Source: Lucinisca nassula
Taxonomy: Eukaryota; Mollusca; Bivalvia; Lucinida; Lucinidae
Direction of reading: 5' to 3'
DNA: 64,000 bases
Assembly: GCA_963580285.1 (NCBI GenBank)
Contig: OY757019.1
Coordinates: 65,244,587 to 65,308,586, forward strand
The number at the start of each line of letters is the position of its first letter. Position 1 is the first letter of the stretch. The position numbers were made by a program, and so were the translations under genes. Shown here piece by piece: positions 12,798 through 25,070 of this stretch. Below the pieces are notes generated by a model. The model did no database searches and had not been told where the DNA came from. It was given only the letters and a program-made list of their open reading frames with translations.

Positions 12798-15091
12798 CAA
12801 GAGGCCCATGGGCCACTATGCTCACCAGAGCTCAGGTGGGCACTGCCCAATTGCAGCCATGTATTTTAACATGATATCATTTTAATCTGCCAAATGAACC
12901 CCCATATCCAAATGAGCACCCATGTGGACTCAGTATATGAAACATTAGGCCTTTTATGAAGTAGAGGGGGTGGGGCATGGACCCAATGGAGCACTGGTTG
13001 GTGTCACTAAATGTGTCTTATCACAAAGAACAAGAATATATATGGTTTAGCAGTGGGGATCTGCATGGCTGGAGATATAAGTGGAGGGGTTGGAGCATGC
13101 CCTGTCGTTTCCAGGAAAGCCCAAGATTGTTGTCCCTAAATGTGTCTTATCATAAGGACCAAGTATATATATGGTTTAGGGGTGGGAATCTGAACGGTAT
13201 CCAAGATAGCCTTTCATGAAGTGGAAAGGAGAGGACTGGCCCCTGCGGACACCCCTACAGTAGGTGTGCTAATAATAAGGAACAAGAACATATATGAATA
13301 TGGGGTGGGGATTTGAATGGTTTCTGAAATATATGGCCTTTTATGAAGTGGAAGGGCCGGGCACATTGCCTCAGCACAAAGAGACCCCCAAGTTGGTGTG
13401 ACTGAATGAGTCTTATCATAAGGAACAAGAATATATATGGTTTAGGGGTGGGGATCTGAACTATTTCTGAGATATGTGGCTTTTAATGAAGTCAAGCGAT
13501 GGAGCAAGGCCCGGGCATGCCCCGGGGACTCACAAGCTGGTGTTAATGAATGTGCCTTATCATAAGGAAGATGAATATATATGGTTTAGGGGTGGGGCTC
13601 TGAACAGTTTCTGAGATAAAAGGCATTTTGTGAAGTGCAGGGGTGGGGCAAGGCCCAGGGAGACCCCCAGGTTGGTGTCAATGAATGTGTCTTATCATAA
13701 GGTACAAGAATATAATTATATGGTTTAGGGGTGGAGATCTGTAAGGTTTCCGAGATATTGTGATATTATGAAATGGAGGGGGTGGGGCATGGCCCCAGCA
13801 CATCCCTGGGGACCCCCAGGTTGGTGTCACTGAATGTGTCTCATCATAATGAACAAGAACATATATGGTTTAGGGGTAGGGATCTGAACAGTTTCTGAGA
13901 TATATGGCCTTTTGTGAAGTGAAGGGGTGGGGCATGGCTCCGGCGCACCCCGGAAGACCCCCAATTTGGGGTCAATGAATGTGTCTTATCATAAGGAGCA
14001 AGAATATATATGGTTTAGGGGTGGGGATCTGTAAGGTTTCCGAGATATTGGGCCTTTTATGAAATGGAGGGGCGGGACATGGCCCCGGCGCATCCCGGGG
14101 GACCCCCAGTTTGATGTCACTGAATGGGTCTTATCATAAGGAACAAGAGTATATAGGGTTCAGGGGTGGGGATCTGAATGGTTTTCGAGATATTGGGCCT
14201 TTTATGAAGTGGAGGGGGTGGGGCATGGCCTCGGCGCATCCCGGAGGACCTCCAGGTTGGTGTCAATGAATGCGTCTTATCAATTGAAACAAGAATATAT
14301 ATGGTTTAGGGGTGGGGATCTGTAAGGTTTCTGAAATATAAGGCATTTTATGAAGTACTGGGGGGCGGCGCATAGCCCCGGCACAACCTACTGGACCCCC
14401 AGGTTGACATAAAAGCATATGGCTGAGAGAAGTTTGCTAAAGGAACATTTCTATGAAAGTTTTGTCAAAATATCTGCAAAGGCTTTGTAGTTAATGCCAT
14501 TTTTCAATTTTCCCCATAATAAGTCTATGGAAAATCTAAGTTGCCATAGCAACCAAACTAAAGAGCCGAATTTCATAAAAAACACAAAACCTGTAAAGGC
14601 AAATATGGTGAATATTTTCATAAACTCTCAACCTCATTGAGCATACGGTTTCTGAGGAGATGATTTTTTAAGTATTTTTTTTCTATTTTTTTCATTTTGG
14701 TTTCCATGGCAACCAATACAAATGAGCAGTAGGCCTAAAATCATATGGCAGATAGTAGATTGCCTAAGGAATATTTCTATGAAAGTTTTGTCAAAATATC
14801 TGCAGCGGCTTAGCAGTAAATGCCATTTTTCAATTTTCCCCATTATAAGTCTATGGAAACTCTAAGTTGCCATAGCAACCAAACTAATAAGCCGAATTTC
14901 ATAAAAATTACAAACTTTCAATCCCCCAGCCCAAGGATGCTACAGATAAAATTTGGGCTGAATCGGTCCAGTGGCTTCAGAGAAGAAGATGTTTGAAAGT
15001 GTTGACGTCAGACGACGACGACAACGACGACGACGCCGGACAACTGCCTATCCTATAAGCTCCCCCGGAGCCTTCGGCTCTGGTGAGCTAA
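12796..15091 (+). repeat. family E array element, complete (copy E1)
   Basis: Header AACAAGAGGCCCATGGGCC then GCTCACCAGAGC. About ten monomers of roughly 145 bp ('atatggtttaggggtgggga', 'gtgtcttatcataaggaac') follow. The tail repeats 'cccattataagtctatgga', then has GACGACGACGACAACGACGA, a GCCTTCGGC hairpin, and CTCTGGTGAGCTAA, the inverse of the header motif. The subterminal pair has CCAGAG/CTCTGG here where family D has CCTGAG/CTCAGG. Confidence 0.85.
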
Positions 15092-15127
15092 AAAAGGTAT
15101 GATCAATGTTGTGTTTTCTTAAGTGTA

Positions 15128-15425
15128 TTTGTTTGTTTGATTTGAAGTTTAACGTCCCCGTCAACACTGTAAAGGTCATTTTGGAGACGTTGCTTCCAAT
15201 TTTGTGGGACTTTTACCCGACATTGAGATGAAATGACATCTCAAGCCCTGCCGCCCAATGAAACCAATAGGGTTTAAAAGCATGAACGGGCTGACGCGTG
15301 CCGCATTGTCTGTGCAGGCTTAGATCCTCTAAGTGGTTTACCAGTACTCGTGTGCGGGTCGGTTTCAGCTCTGCGTGGAAGCATCATGCAGCCAATCTAT
15401 TTCTTCAAGCCCCAATGGGCGGGTG
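15128..15425 (-). repeat. SINE-like repeat S1, reverse orientation
   Basis: Read on the minus strand it ends in 'gacggggacgttaaacttc' then a (CAAA)n-like tail, resembling SINE 3' ends of bivalves. Related copies are at 30538-30646 (short) and about 37040-37455 (opposite strand, diverged), sharing 'gaagcaacgtctc' and 'gtaaacc/gatctaagcctg' blocks. No clear tRNA head is seen, so it may be a truncated SINE or the tail of a LINE partner. Confidence 0.55.
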
Positions 15426-15435
15426 CTATTTCTTA

Positions 15436-15560
15436 AATGTAGGTCACAGGTCAAGGTGACAGGTCAATTTTTTGTATGAGTTAGAAGCCTTAAGTTATTA
15501 CTAATGCTATTTTTTCTTGAAAGTAGGTTACAAGCCAATGGACATAAAACTAGAACACAC
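15436..15560 (+). repeat. family G fragment
   Basis: A short piece of family G monomer text ('gtaggtcacaggtcaaggt', 'tttttgtatgag') next to the family I array. It is truncated on both sides. Confidence 0.5.
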
Positions 15561-18500
15561 GTTTTTTTTTCCATTTGACCTACAGACCTACTTTTTGATC
15601 CGACATGATCCACATTTAAACTTTACTCTTATCATGCTGTTCATGACAACCCCTATCTTTGGAAACAGAGTAGATCCAGATCAGATGGCTTCTTTTGACC
15701 AAATATCACCCATATTCGAACTTGACATATTGGGATATTGTTATGATGATCATTTTGACCAAAACTGATGATGACTGGTTCAAAATTGTGGCCTCTAGAG
15801 AGCACACAAGGTTTACCTTTGATTTAACCTACCGACCTACTTTTTGACCCGACATGAAAGATATTCAAACTTGATCAAAATATTGTCAAGATGATCATTT
15901 TGACCAAGTTTGATGATGATTGGACCAAAAACTGTGGCCTCCAAAGTGACAACAAGGTTTTTCTATGATTTGACCTACTGGCCTACTTTTTGATCCAACA
16001 TGTCTCATATTCGAACTAAAGAGAGATATTGCTGTGATAATCATTCTGACTAAGTTTGATGATGATTGGCTCAAAAGTGTGGCCTCTAGAGTGCACAAAG
16101 GGTTTTTCTGTGATTTTGCCATACTGAACTACTTTTTGATCCAACATGACCCATATTCAAACTTGATCAAGATATCGTCGTGATGATCATTCTGAGCAAG
16201 ATTGATAATGATTGGACAAAAACTGTGGCCTCTAAAGTGTTCACAAGGTATTTCTAGGATTTGACCTACTGGACTACTTTTTGACCCGACATGACCAATA
16301 TTCCCATATTTATCTGACAATGTTTAATGATGCTTGGAACAAAATTGTGGTCTCTAGAGCGCTCACTATAATTTTCTTTGATTTGACCTACCGACCTAGA
16401 TTTTGACCCGACATGACCAATATTTGAACTTGACTGAGATATTGTAGTGGCGATCATTCTGACAAAGTTTGATAAATATTTGGCTTAAACTGTGGCCTCT
16501 AGAGTGCACACAAGGTTTTTCTATGATTTTACATACTGACCTACTTTTTGATCCAATATGACCCATATTTGAACTTGACCGAGATACTGTCTTGATGATC
16601 AATATGACTAAGTTTGATGATGATTTGCCCAAAACTGTGGCCTCTAGAGTGCACACAAGGTATTTCTAGGATTTTGATCTACTGGCTTACTTTATGACCC
16701 GACATGACCCATATTCAAACTTGATCTAGATATCGTCCTGAGGATCATTCTGACTACATTTGATGATTACTGGACCCAGACAGTGGCCTCTAAAGCACTC
16801 ACAAGATTTTTCTTGGTTTTGAACTATGACCTAGATTTTGACCAAACATGACCCATTTGACAGATATAGAGACAGAGGAAGTGATGATCATTCTGACCAA
16901 GTTTGATGATTACTGAACTAACTCTGACCTCCAGAGTACAAACAAGGTTTTCATATGATTTGACCTACTGACCTACTTTTTCATACGATATGACCCATAT
17001 TCGAACATGACCGAGATATTGTCATGATGATTATTTTGACCAAGATTGATGATGATTGGACCAAAACTGTGGCCTCTAGAGCACTCACATGGTATTCCTA
17101 CATTTGACATACCGGTACTGACCAACTTTTTGATCCAACATGATCTATTATCGAACTTGATAGAGATAATGTCATGATGATCATTCTGACCAAGACTGAT
17201 GATGACTGGACCATAACTGTGGCCTCTGGAGCACACACAAAGTTTTTCTATGATTTTGACCCACTTTTTGATCCAACAGGACCTATATTCGAACTTGATC
17301 AAGATATTGTCGTGATGATCATTCTGAGCAAGATTGATAATGATTGGACAAAAACTGTGGCCTCTAAAGTGTTCACAAGGTATTTCTAGGATTTGACCTA
17401 CTGGACTACTTTTTGACCCGACATGACCAATATTCCCATATTTATCTGACAATGTTTAATGATGATTGGAACAAAATTGTGGTCTCTTGAGCGCTCACAA
17501 TAATTTTCTTTGATTTGACCTACCGACCTAGATTTTGACCCGACAAGACCCATATTTGAACTTGACTGAGATATTGTAGTGGTGATCATTCTGACAAAGT
17601 TTGATAAATATTTGGCTTAAACTGTGGCCTCTAGAGTTTTACAAGGTTTTTCTATGATTTTACATACTGACCTACTTTTTGATCCAATATGACCCATATT
17701 TGAACTTGACCGAGATACTGTCTTGATGATCAATCTGACTAAGTTTGATGATGATTGGCCCAAAACTGTGGCCTCTAGAGTACACACAAGGTATTTCTAG
17801 GATTTTGATCTACTGGCTTACTTTATGACCCGACATGACCCATATTCAAACTTGATCTAGATATCGTCCTGAGGATCATTCTGACTACATTTGATGATTA
17901 TTGGACCCAGACTGTGGCCTCTAGAGCACTCACAAGATTTTTCTTGGTTTTGAACTATGACCTAGATTTTGACCAAACATGACCCATTTGACAGATATAG
18001 AGGCAGAGGTAGTGATGATCATTCTGACCAAGTTTGATGATAACTGAACTAAAACTGACCTCCAGACCAACTTTTTGATCCAACATGATCTATTATCGAA
18101 CTTGATTGAGATAATGTCATGATGATCAGTCTGACCAAGGCTGATGATGACTAGACCATAACTGTGGCCTCTGGAGCACACACAAAGTTTTTCAATGATT
18201 TTGACCCACTTTTTGATCCAACAGGATCCATATTCGAACTTGATCAAGATATTGTCTTGATGATCATTCTGAGCAAGACTGATAATGATTGGACCAAAAC
18301 TGTGGCCTCTAGAGTGTTCACAAGGTATTTATAGGATTTGACCTACTGGCCAACTTTGACCAGACATGACCCATATTCCCATATTTGTCTGACAATGTTT
18401 AATGATGATTGGATCAAAACTGTGGCCTCTAGAGTGCTCACAATAATTGACCTACTGACCTAGATTTTGACCCGACAAGACCTATATTGGAACATGACTG

Positions 18501-19919
18501 ATATATTGTAGTGGTAATCATTCTGACAAAGTTTGATTAATATTTGACTTAACTGTGGCCTATAGAGCGCAATCAAGGTTTTTCTAGGATTTGACAAACT
18601 GACTTAATTTTTACCCCAATATGACCCATATTTGAACTTGACCGAGATATTATTTGATAATGATTGGCCCAAAACTGTTGCCTCTAGAGCGCACACAAGG
18701 TTTTTCTATGATTTTGACCTACTGACCTACTTCTTGATCCGACATGACCCATATTCGAACTTGATCAAGATATTGCTGATATGGTCAATCTGAGCAAGAT
18801 TGAAAATGATTGAACCAAAACTCTGGCCTCTAGAGTGTTCACAAGGTATTTCTAAGATTTGACCTACTGGCCTACTTTTTGACCTGACATGACCCATATT
18901 CGAATTTGATCTAGACATTGTCCTGAGGATCATTCTGACTATATTTGATGATTATTGGACTGTGGCCTCTAGAGCACTACTGACCTAGATTTTGACAGAG
19001 ATAGAGACATAGGTAGTGATGATCATTTTGACCAAGTTTGATGATTTCTGAACTAAAACTGTGGTCTCAAGAGTTTACACAAGGTTTTCTATGATTTGAC
19101 CTACTGACCTACTTTTTAATCAGATATGACCCATATATAACATGACCTAGATAATGTCATGATGATTATTCTGACCAAGTATGATAATGATTGGACCGAA
19201 ACTGTGGCCTCTATGGTGCACACAAGCTTTTTCTATGATTTGACCTACTGACCTACTTTTTGATGCGACATGACTTATATTGGAACTTGATCGAGATATT
19301 GTCCTGATGATCATTCTGAGCAATGTGTGATGATTGGACCACAACTGTGGCCTCTAGAGGGCTCACAAGGTTTTTCTGTGATTTGACCTACTGACCTCCT
19401 TTTTGATCCAACATGATCCATTTTCGAACTTGATGGAGATATTGTCATGATGATCATTCTGAGCAAGACTGATGATGATTGGCCCAAAACTGTGGCCTCT
19501 AGAGCGCTCACAAGGTTATTCTATGATTTGACCTACAGACCTACTTTTTGATCCGACATGACCAATACTCATACTTGACCAAGATATTATCGTGATGATC
19601 ATTATGATCAAGTTTGATGATGATTGAACCAAAACTGTGGTTTCAAGAGCATTCACAAGAATGACAACCATTTTTTCCATTGTAAGTCTATGGGATTGAA
19701 AATTCAATTTCAATAAAAGTAAACCAAAGATTTTATTCTATTTTGATAAAAAGCTTATGTCATCAATACCCCACCATATGCATGGCATGCTACAAATTAG
19801 ACATGACTTGGATCAGCCTGCAGGTTGCAGAGATATAACTGGTCAAAGGAGCTGACAGGCGGACGACGGATGGAAGACTGTACTATAAGCTCCCCTGGAG
19901 CCTTTGGCCCAGGTGACCA
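15561..19919 (+). repeat. family I tandem array with higher-order structure
   Basis: About 28 diverged monomers of roughly 148 bp ('gacctactttttgatcc', 'gacatgacccatattcgaac', 'aactgtggcctctagag'). No header is seen at the left, so the array is 5' truncated. The tail carries GACAGGCGGACGACGGATGG, a GCCTTTGGC hairpin and CCAGGTGACC. A multi-monomer block around 16298-16900 recurs at 17429-18000 (offset about 1131 bp) and, shorter, at about 18371. All open frames here are accidental. Confidence 0.8.
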
Positions 19920-20291
19920 AAACAAGACGACCATGATGGCCCTTGATCACTAACCTTATCCACACTGTAGAAATGGAATGACAGGTAATATAGCAAGAGC
20001 CTTGTCAGAAGGAACATACATGTCAAATATGAAGGCTCTATCTCAAATGGTTCAAAAGTTATGACAAAGTAGGTCAAAGGTCACAGGTCAAACTTTTGTA
20101 TGGATGTGAAGCCCCTGTCACATGGAATATATATGCCAAATATCTCAATAATTCAAAAGTTATGATTAAGTAGATCACAGATCAATGTCTAGGTCAAGGT
20201 CAAAATTGTTTGCATGAGTGGGAAGACCTTGTCACAAGGAACCTACATGCCACATATGAAGACTCTATCTTAAATGTTAAAAAGATATGAC
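19919..20291 (+). repeat. family G element fragment with header
   Basis: Starts AACAAGACGACCATGATGGCC, then carries about two family G monomers ('atgaaggctctatctcaaat', 'ggtcaaaggtcacaggtca'). It is cut off at the header of the next element at 20292, as the other G copy is at 10376. Confidence 0.65.
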
Positions 20292-20424
20292 AACAAGAGC
20301 TGTCACTATAAGTGAGCAATGCCCCCGTGGGAGCCAATTTGAGGAAAAAAAGTGCAGGCTAACCCACAAACTAACAAACTAATGGACAGTGCAAAAACTA
20401 TATGCCCTCCTACAGGGGCATAAA
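20292..20424 (+). repeat. array-less header-tail element (family H)
   Basis: A 133-bp unit with header AACAAGAGCTGTCACTATAAG then ATGCCCCCGTGGG. A short spacer leads directly to the tail 'atggacagtgcaaaaactat', ATGCCC and ACAGGGGCATAAAAA. ATGCCCC(C)GT and ACAGGGGCAT are inverted. It looks like a minimal element with both termini and no tandem monomers. Confidence 0.7.
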
Positions 20425-20952
20425 AATTTTACAATTTTGAAGAAATGTGAAAGTAGTTCGTGTCCCAGGTTAAAGAACGCGTTTTTCAGAAAATAAAGGG
20501 GTGTAACTCCATCGCAGATGATAGGATAAATGTGAAAATTGTGTTAGGCACCCCTTTACCCCACAAGGAATGCATGTGCAAAGTTTCAGCTCAAACGGTG
20601 AAGAATTGTGGAAGTAGTTCGCATCACAAGGTTTTCGAACGCGTTTTTCAGAAAATCAAGGGCCGTAACTCTGTCAAAGATGATAGGATCAACACGAAAA
20701 TTGTGTTAGGCACCCCTTCACCGCACAAGGAATGCATGTGCAAAGTTTCAGCTGAATCAGTGAAGAAATGTTGAAGAAGTTCGCATCACAAGGTTTTTAG
20801 CACATTGTTTAGAAAATAAAGGGCCGCAACTCCTTCGAAAATGATAGGACCAATGTGAAAATTGTGTTAGGCATCCCTTCACCTCACAAGGAATGCATGT
20901 GCAAAGTTTCAGCTCAATCGTTGAAGAAATGTGGAAGTAGTTAGCATCACAA
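20425..20952 (+). repeat. tandem array, family H monomers
   Basis: About three and a half monomers of roughly 155-175 bp ('gcgtttttcagaaaat', 'tgtgttaggcaccccttcac', 'aaggaatgcatgtgcaaagt'). It is followed without a tail by a new AACAAGAGG header. The frame at 20460-20774 is a by-product of the repeat. Confidence 0.7.
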
Positions 20953-22447
20953 AACAAGAGGACCATGATGGTCCTATATCGCTCACCTGAGCAAAGAGAT
21001 TAATATGTAGGTCCCAGGGCGGTGCAATTTTTGGATCAAGGTCTATAATTTGAACAATCTAAGCAGAGGTCTACTGGTTTTCCCTATATAAGCCTATGGA
21101 AAACCAGTGGGCACCGGTGCAGGGGCATTTTTGGCCCCAGGGCTATAATTTGAACAATCTTGGTAGAGGTTCACTGGATGAAGCTTCATACCAAATATCA
21201 AAGACCTTGGCCTTCTGGTTTCAGACAAGAAGATTTTTATTTGATTTCCCTAGTATTAGCCTATATAAAACCAGTGGGTCTGGGGGCAGGGCCGTTTTTG
21301 GCCCTAGGGCTATAATTTGAAAAATCTTGGTAGAGGTCCACTAGATGAAGCTTCATACTAAATATCAAAGACCTGGGTTTCTCGTTTCAGACAATATTTT
21401 TAAAGGTTTTCCCTCTATAAGCCTATGTAAAACCAGTGGGCCCCAGCGTAGGGGAATTTTTGGCCCCAGGGCTATAATTTGACCAATCTTGGTAAAGGAC
21501 CATCAGATGAAGCTTCATATCAAAGACCTGGGCCTTCTATCTACAGGGAAGAAGATTTTTAAAGGTTTTCCCTATATAAGCCTATGGAAAACCATTTGGC
21601 CCCTGGGCGGAGTTGTTTGCGGAACCAGGGCTATAATTTGAACAATCTTGGTAGAGGTCCACTAGATGATGCTTTATACCAAATATCAAAGTCCTGGGCC
21701 TTCTTGTTTCAGACGAGAAACTTTTTAAAGGTTTTCCCTATATAAGTCTATGTAAAACCAGTTGGCCCTTGGGCAGGGCCGTTTTTGGTTCTAGGGCTAT
21801 AATTTGAACAATCTTGGTAGACGTAGCTTCATACCAAATATCAAAGACCTGGTCCGTCTGGTTTCAGACAAGAAGATTTTCAAAGGTTTTTCCCAATATA
21901 AGCCTATGTAAAACCAGTGGGCCCTGGCGCGGGGGCGTTTTTTTGCCCCATGGCTTTAACTTGAACAATCTTTGTAGAGGTCCACTAGATGAAGCTTCAT
22001 ACCAAATATCAATGAGCTAGGCCTTATGTTTTCCCTATATAAGCCTATATAAAACCAGTGGGCCCCAGGGTAGGGCCGTTTTTTGGCCCCAGGGCTTTAA
22101 TTTGAACAATCTTGGTAGAGGTCCACTAGATGAAGCTTCATACCAAATTTCAAAGACCTGGGCCTTCTGGTTTTAGAAAAGAAGATTTTTAAAGGTTTTC
22201 CCTATATAAGCCTATGTAAAACCAGTGGGCCCTGGTGCAAGGGCGTTTTTCGCCCCAGGGCTATAATTTGAAAACCTTGGTAGAGGTCCACTAGATGAAG
22301 CTTAATACAAAATATCAATGACCTAGGCCTTCTGGTTTCAGAGAAGAAGATTTTTATATGTTTTCCCTATATAAGCCTATATAAAATAGTTTTTGGCCCC
22401 AGGGCTATAATTTGAACAATGTTGGTAGAGGTCCACTAGATGAAGCT

Positions 22448-22538
22448 ATTGTTTGTATTTCTTTCCCTTTGGTGTCTTTGATGGGTGGAGTAAGTTAATT
22501 GTATCGATTCCTGATCTTTGTTTTACTTCTACTTTTCA
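22448..22538 (+). mobile_element. Penelope-like element, 3' terminal fragment
   Basis: Contains 'ccctttggtgtctttgatgg' and 'tgatctttgttttacttcta', the conserved 3' end of the larger copies at 45371-47098 and 58470-60500. Only about 90 bp are present, a severely 5'-truncated insertion, as expected for target-primed reverse transcription. Confidence 0.8.
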
Positions 22539-23086
22539 TATCAAAACCCCGGACTTCTGGTTTCTGAAAAGAAGATTTTTAATGGTTTTCCCTATATAAG
22601 CCTATGTATAACCAGTGGGCCCCGGGCAGGTGTCGTTTTTGGCCCCAAGGCTATAATTTGATTTATCTTGGTAGAGGTCCACTAGATGAAGCTTCATACT
22701 AAATATCAAAGATCTGGGCCTTCGGGTTTCAGACAAGAAGATTTTTAAAGGTTTTCCCTATATAAGCCTATATAAAACCAGTGGGCCCCGGGGTGGGGCC
22801 GTTTTTGGCCACAAGGCTATAATTTGAACAATCTTGGTAGAGGTCCACCAGTCGAAGCTTCATACCAAATATCAAAGACCTGGGCCTTCTGGTTTCAGAA
22901 AAGAAGATTTTTAAAGGTTTTCCCTATATAGCCTATGTATAACCAATGGGCCCCGGGGCGGGTTGTTTTTGGCCCCAGGGCTATAATTTGAACAATCTTG
23001 GTCCACTAGATGAAGCTTCATACCAAATATCCAAGACCTGGGCCTTCTGGTTTCAGACAAGAAGATTTTTAAAGGTTTTCCCTATA

Positions 23087-24266
23087 CAAGAGGCTCAATG
23101 AGCCTAACCGCTCACCTGAGGAACATTTTAGTTAGCTGTTTGTCTGATGGTCTTTGAGTATAATTTTTTTTTTAAGTTCTTCCTAATGGGACATGGCATT
23201 ATAAATTTGGACCCTAGGGGCATGTTTGGTAGGACTATTGTAGGGGACCACTTGACATTGCTACAGTTTTAATATGTAAGCTCTGGGCCTAGTGGTTTCA
23301 GAGAAGAAGATTTTTGAAGTTTTTTTTTGCATTATAAGTCTATGGGAAATGTGAACAGACGCCGGACGCTGGACCATAGGCATACTAATACCTCACATGA
23401 GACTTTGGCTCAAGTGAGCTAATAATACTAGCGGTTTCAAAGAAGAAGTTTTTTAAGCTTTTTTTTCCATTATAAGTCTATGGGGGCTAAGGGGCCCCAG
23501 GGCGTGGCCAGTTTAGATCCCAGGGGCATGGTTGGCACAATTTATGTAGGGGACCACTTGACACTGCTACATGCTTAATATGTAAGCTATGGGCCTAGTG
23601 GTTTCAGAGAAGATTTTTTAAGCTTTTTTTTCCATTATAAGTCTATGGGGGCTAAGGGGCCTCGGGGGTGGCCAGTTTAGACCCGAGGGGCATGATTAGC
23701 ATAATTTATGTAGAGAACCACTTGACATTACTACATGCTTAATATGTAAGCTCAGTGCCTATTGGTTTCAGAGAAGAAGATTTTTTAAGCTTTTATTTCC
23801 ATTATAAGTCTATGGGGTAAAGGGACTCCGGGGCATGGCCAGTTTAGACTCCTAGGGCATGATTGGCACAATTTATGTAGGGGACCACTTGACATTGATA
23901 CAATCTTCATATGTAAGGTCTGGGCCTAGTGGTTTCAGAGAAGAAGATTTTTTTAGCTTTTTTTTCCATTTTAGGTCTATGGGAGCTAAGGGGCCCCAGG
24001 GCGTGGCCAGTTTAGACCCCAGGGGCATGATTGGCACAATTTATGTAGAGGACCACTTGACATTGCTACATGCTTAATATTTAAGCTCTGTGCCTAGCGG
24101 TTTCAGAGAAGAAGATTTTTTAAGCTTTTTTCCATTATAAGTCTATGGGGGCTATGGGCACAATTTATGTAGGGGACCACTTGACATTGCTACATGCTTA
24201 ATATGTAAGCTCTGGGCCTAGTGGTTTCAGAGAAGAAGATTTTTTAAACTTTTTTCCATTATAATA
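23087..24266 (+). repeat. family J element and array
   Basis: A short complete unit (23087-23427) starts ACAAGAGGCTCAATGAGCC then GCTCACCTGAGG. It ends GAACAGACGCCGGACGCTGG ... GGCTCAAGTGAGCTAA. About five further monomers of roughly 165 bp follow ('aggggaccacttgacattgc', 'ccattataagtctatgggg'). D monomers resume after it, so J sits inside the D array. Confidence 0.75.
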
Positions 24267-24847
24267 AAAATCTAAAATGAGTTTTTTTAAGACTTTATAA
24301 GCCTATGTACAACCAGTCGGCCCCAGGGCGGGGTCGTTTTTGGCCCCAGGGCTATAAATTGAAAAATCTTGGTTAAGGTCCACTAGATGAAGCTTCATAC
24401 CAAATATCAAAGACCTGGGCCTTCTGGTTTCAGACAAGAAGATTTTTAAAGGTTTTCCCTATATAAGCCTATGTAAAAACCGTGGGCCCCGGGGCCAGGT
24501 CGTTTTTGGCCCCAGGGCTATAACTTTAACAATCTTGGTAGAGGTCCACTAGATGGAGCTTCATACCAAATATCAATGACCTAGGCCTTCAGGTTTCAGA
24601 CAAGAAGATTTTTAAAGGTTTTCCCTATATAAGCCTATATAAAACCAGTGGGCCCCGGGGCGGGGTTGTTTTTGGCCCCAGGGCTATAATTTGAACAATC
24701 TTGGTAGAGGTCCACTAGATGAAGCTTCATACCAAATATCAAAGACCTAGGCCTTCTGGTTTCAAAGAAGAAGATTTTTAAAGGTTTTTCTTATTTTCTT
24801 CTTTTTGTTGCCACAAAAGCTCGCCATGACCTTCGGTCAGGTGAGCT

Positions 24848-25070
24848 AAACAAGAGGCCCATTGGTCACTATGCTCACCAGAGTTCAAGCGGGCACTGCC
24901 CACTGGCAGCCATGTATGGTTTCAATTTATCGATTATAAAGTCTCCCAAAACGAACCCCCATTCCATATGGACTTTGTATCTGAAATATTGTGCCTTTTA
25001 TGAAGTGGAGGGGTGGGACATGGGTCCAACAGAGCCCACGTTGGTATCAGCCTTTGGCTCAGGTGAGCTA
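24848..25070 (+). repeat. family E element reduced to header, one monomer and tail
   Basis: Header AACAAGAGGCCCATTGGTC then GCTCACCAGAG, one monomer's worth of family E text, and a short tail TTTGGCTCAGGTGAGCTAA. It is a deleted or minimal version of the element at 12796-15091. Confidence 0.7.

Larger units (their letters stand above)
20953..24848 (+). repeat. family D array element (copy D3) with nested family J
   Basis: Header AACAAGAGGACCATGATGGTC then CGCTCACCTGAGC. D monomers run to about 23086 and resume at about 24267. The end has a TGACCTTCGGTCA hairpin and GGTGAGCTAA. The gap is filled by family J (23087-24266), and a 90-bp Penelope-like 3' fragment interrupts a monomer at 22448-22538. 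Here the tail hairpin stem has changed on both sides (TGACC/GGTCA), keeping it paired. Confidence 0.8.

Noticed and set aside
16973..17452. 159-residue minus-strand open frame
   Set aside because: It lies wholly in the family I array, and the same peptide appears at 16129-16320 because of the array duplication.
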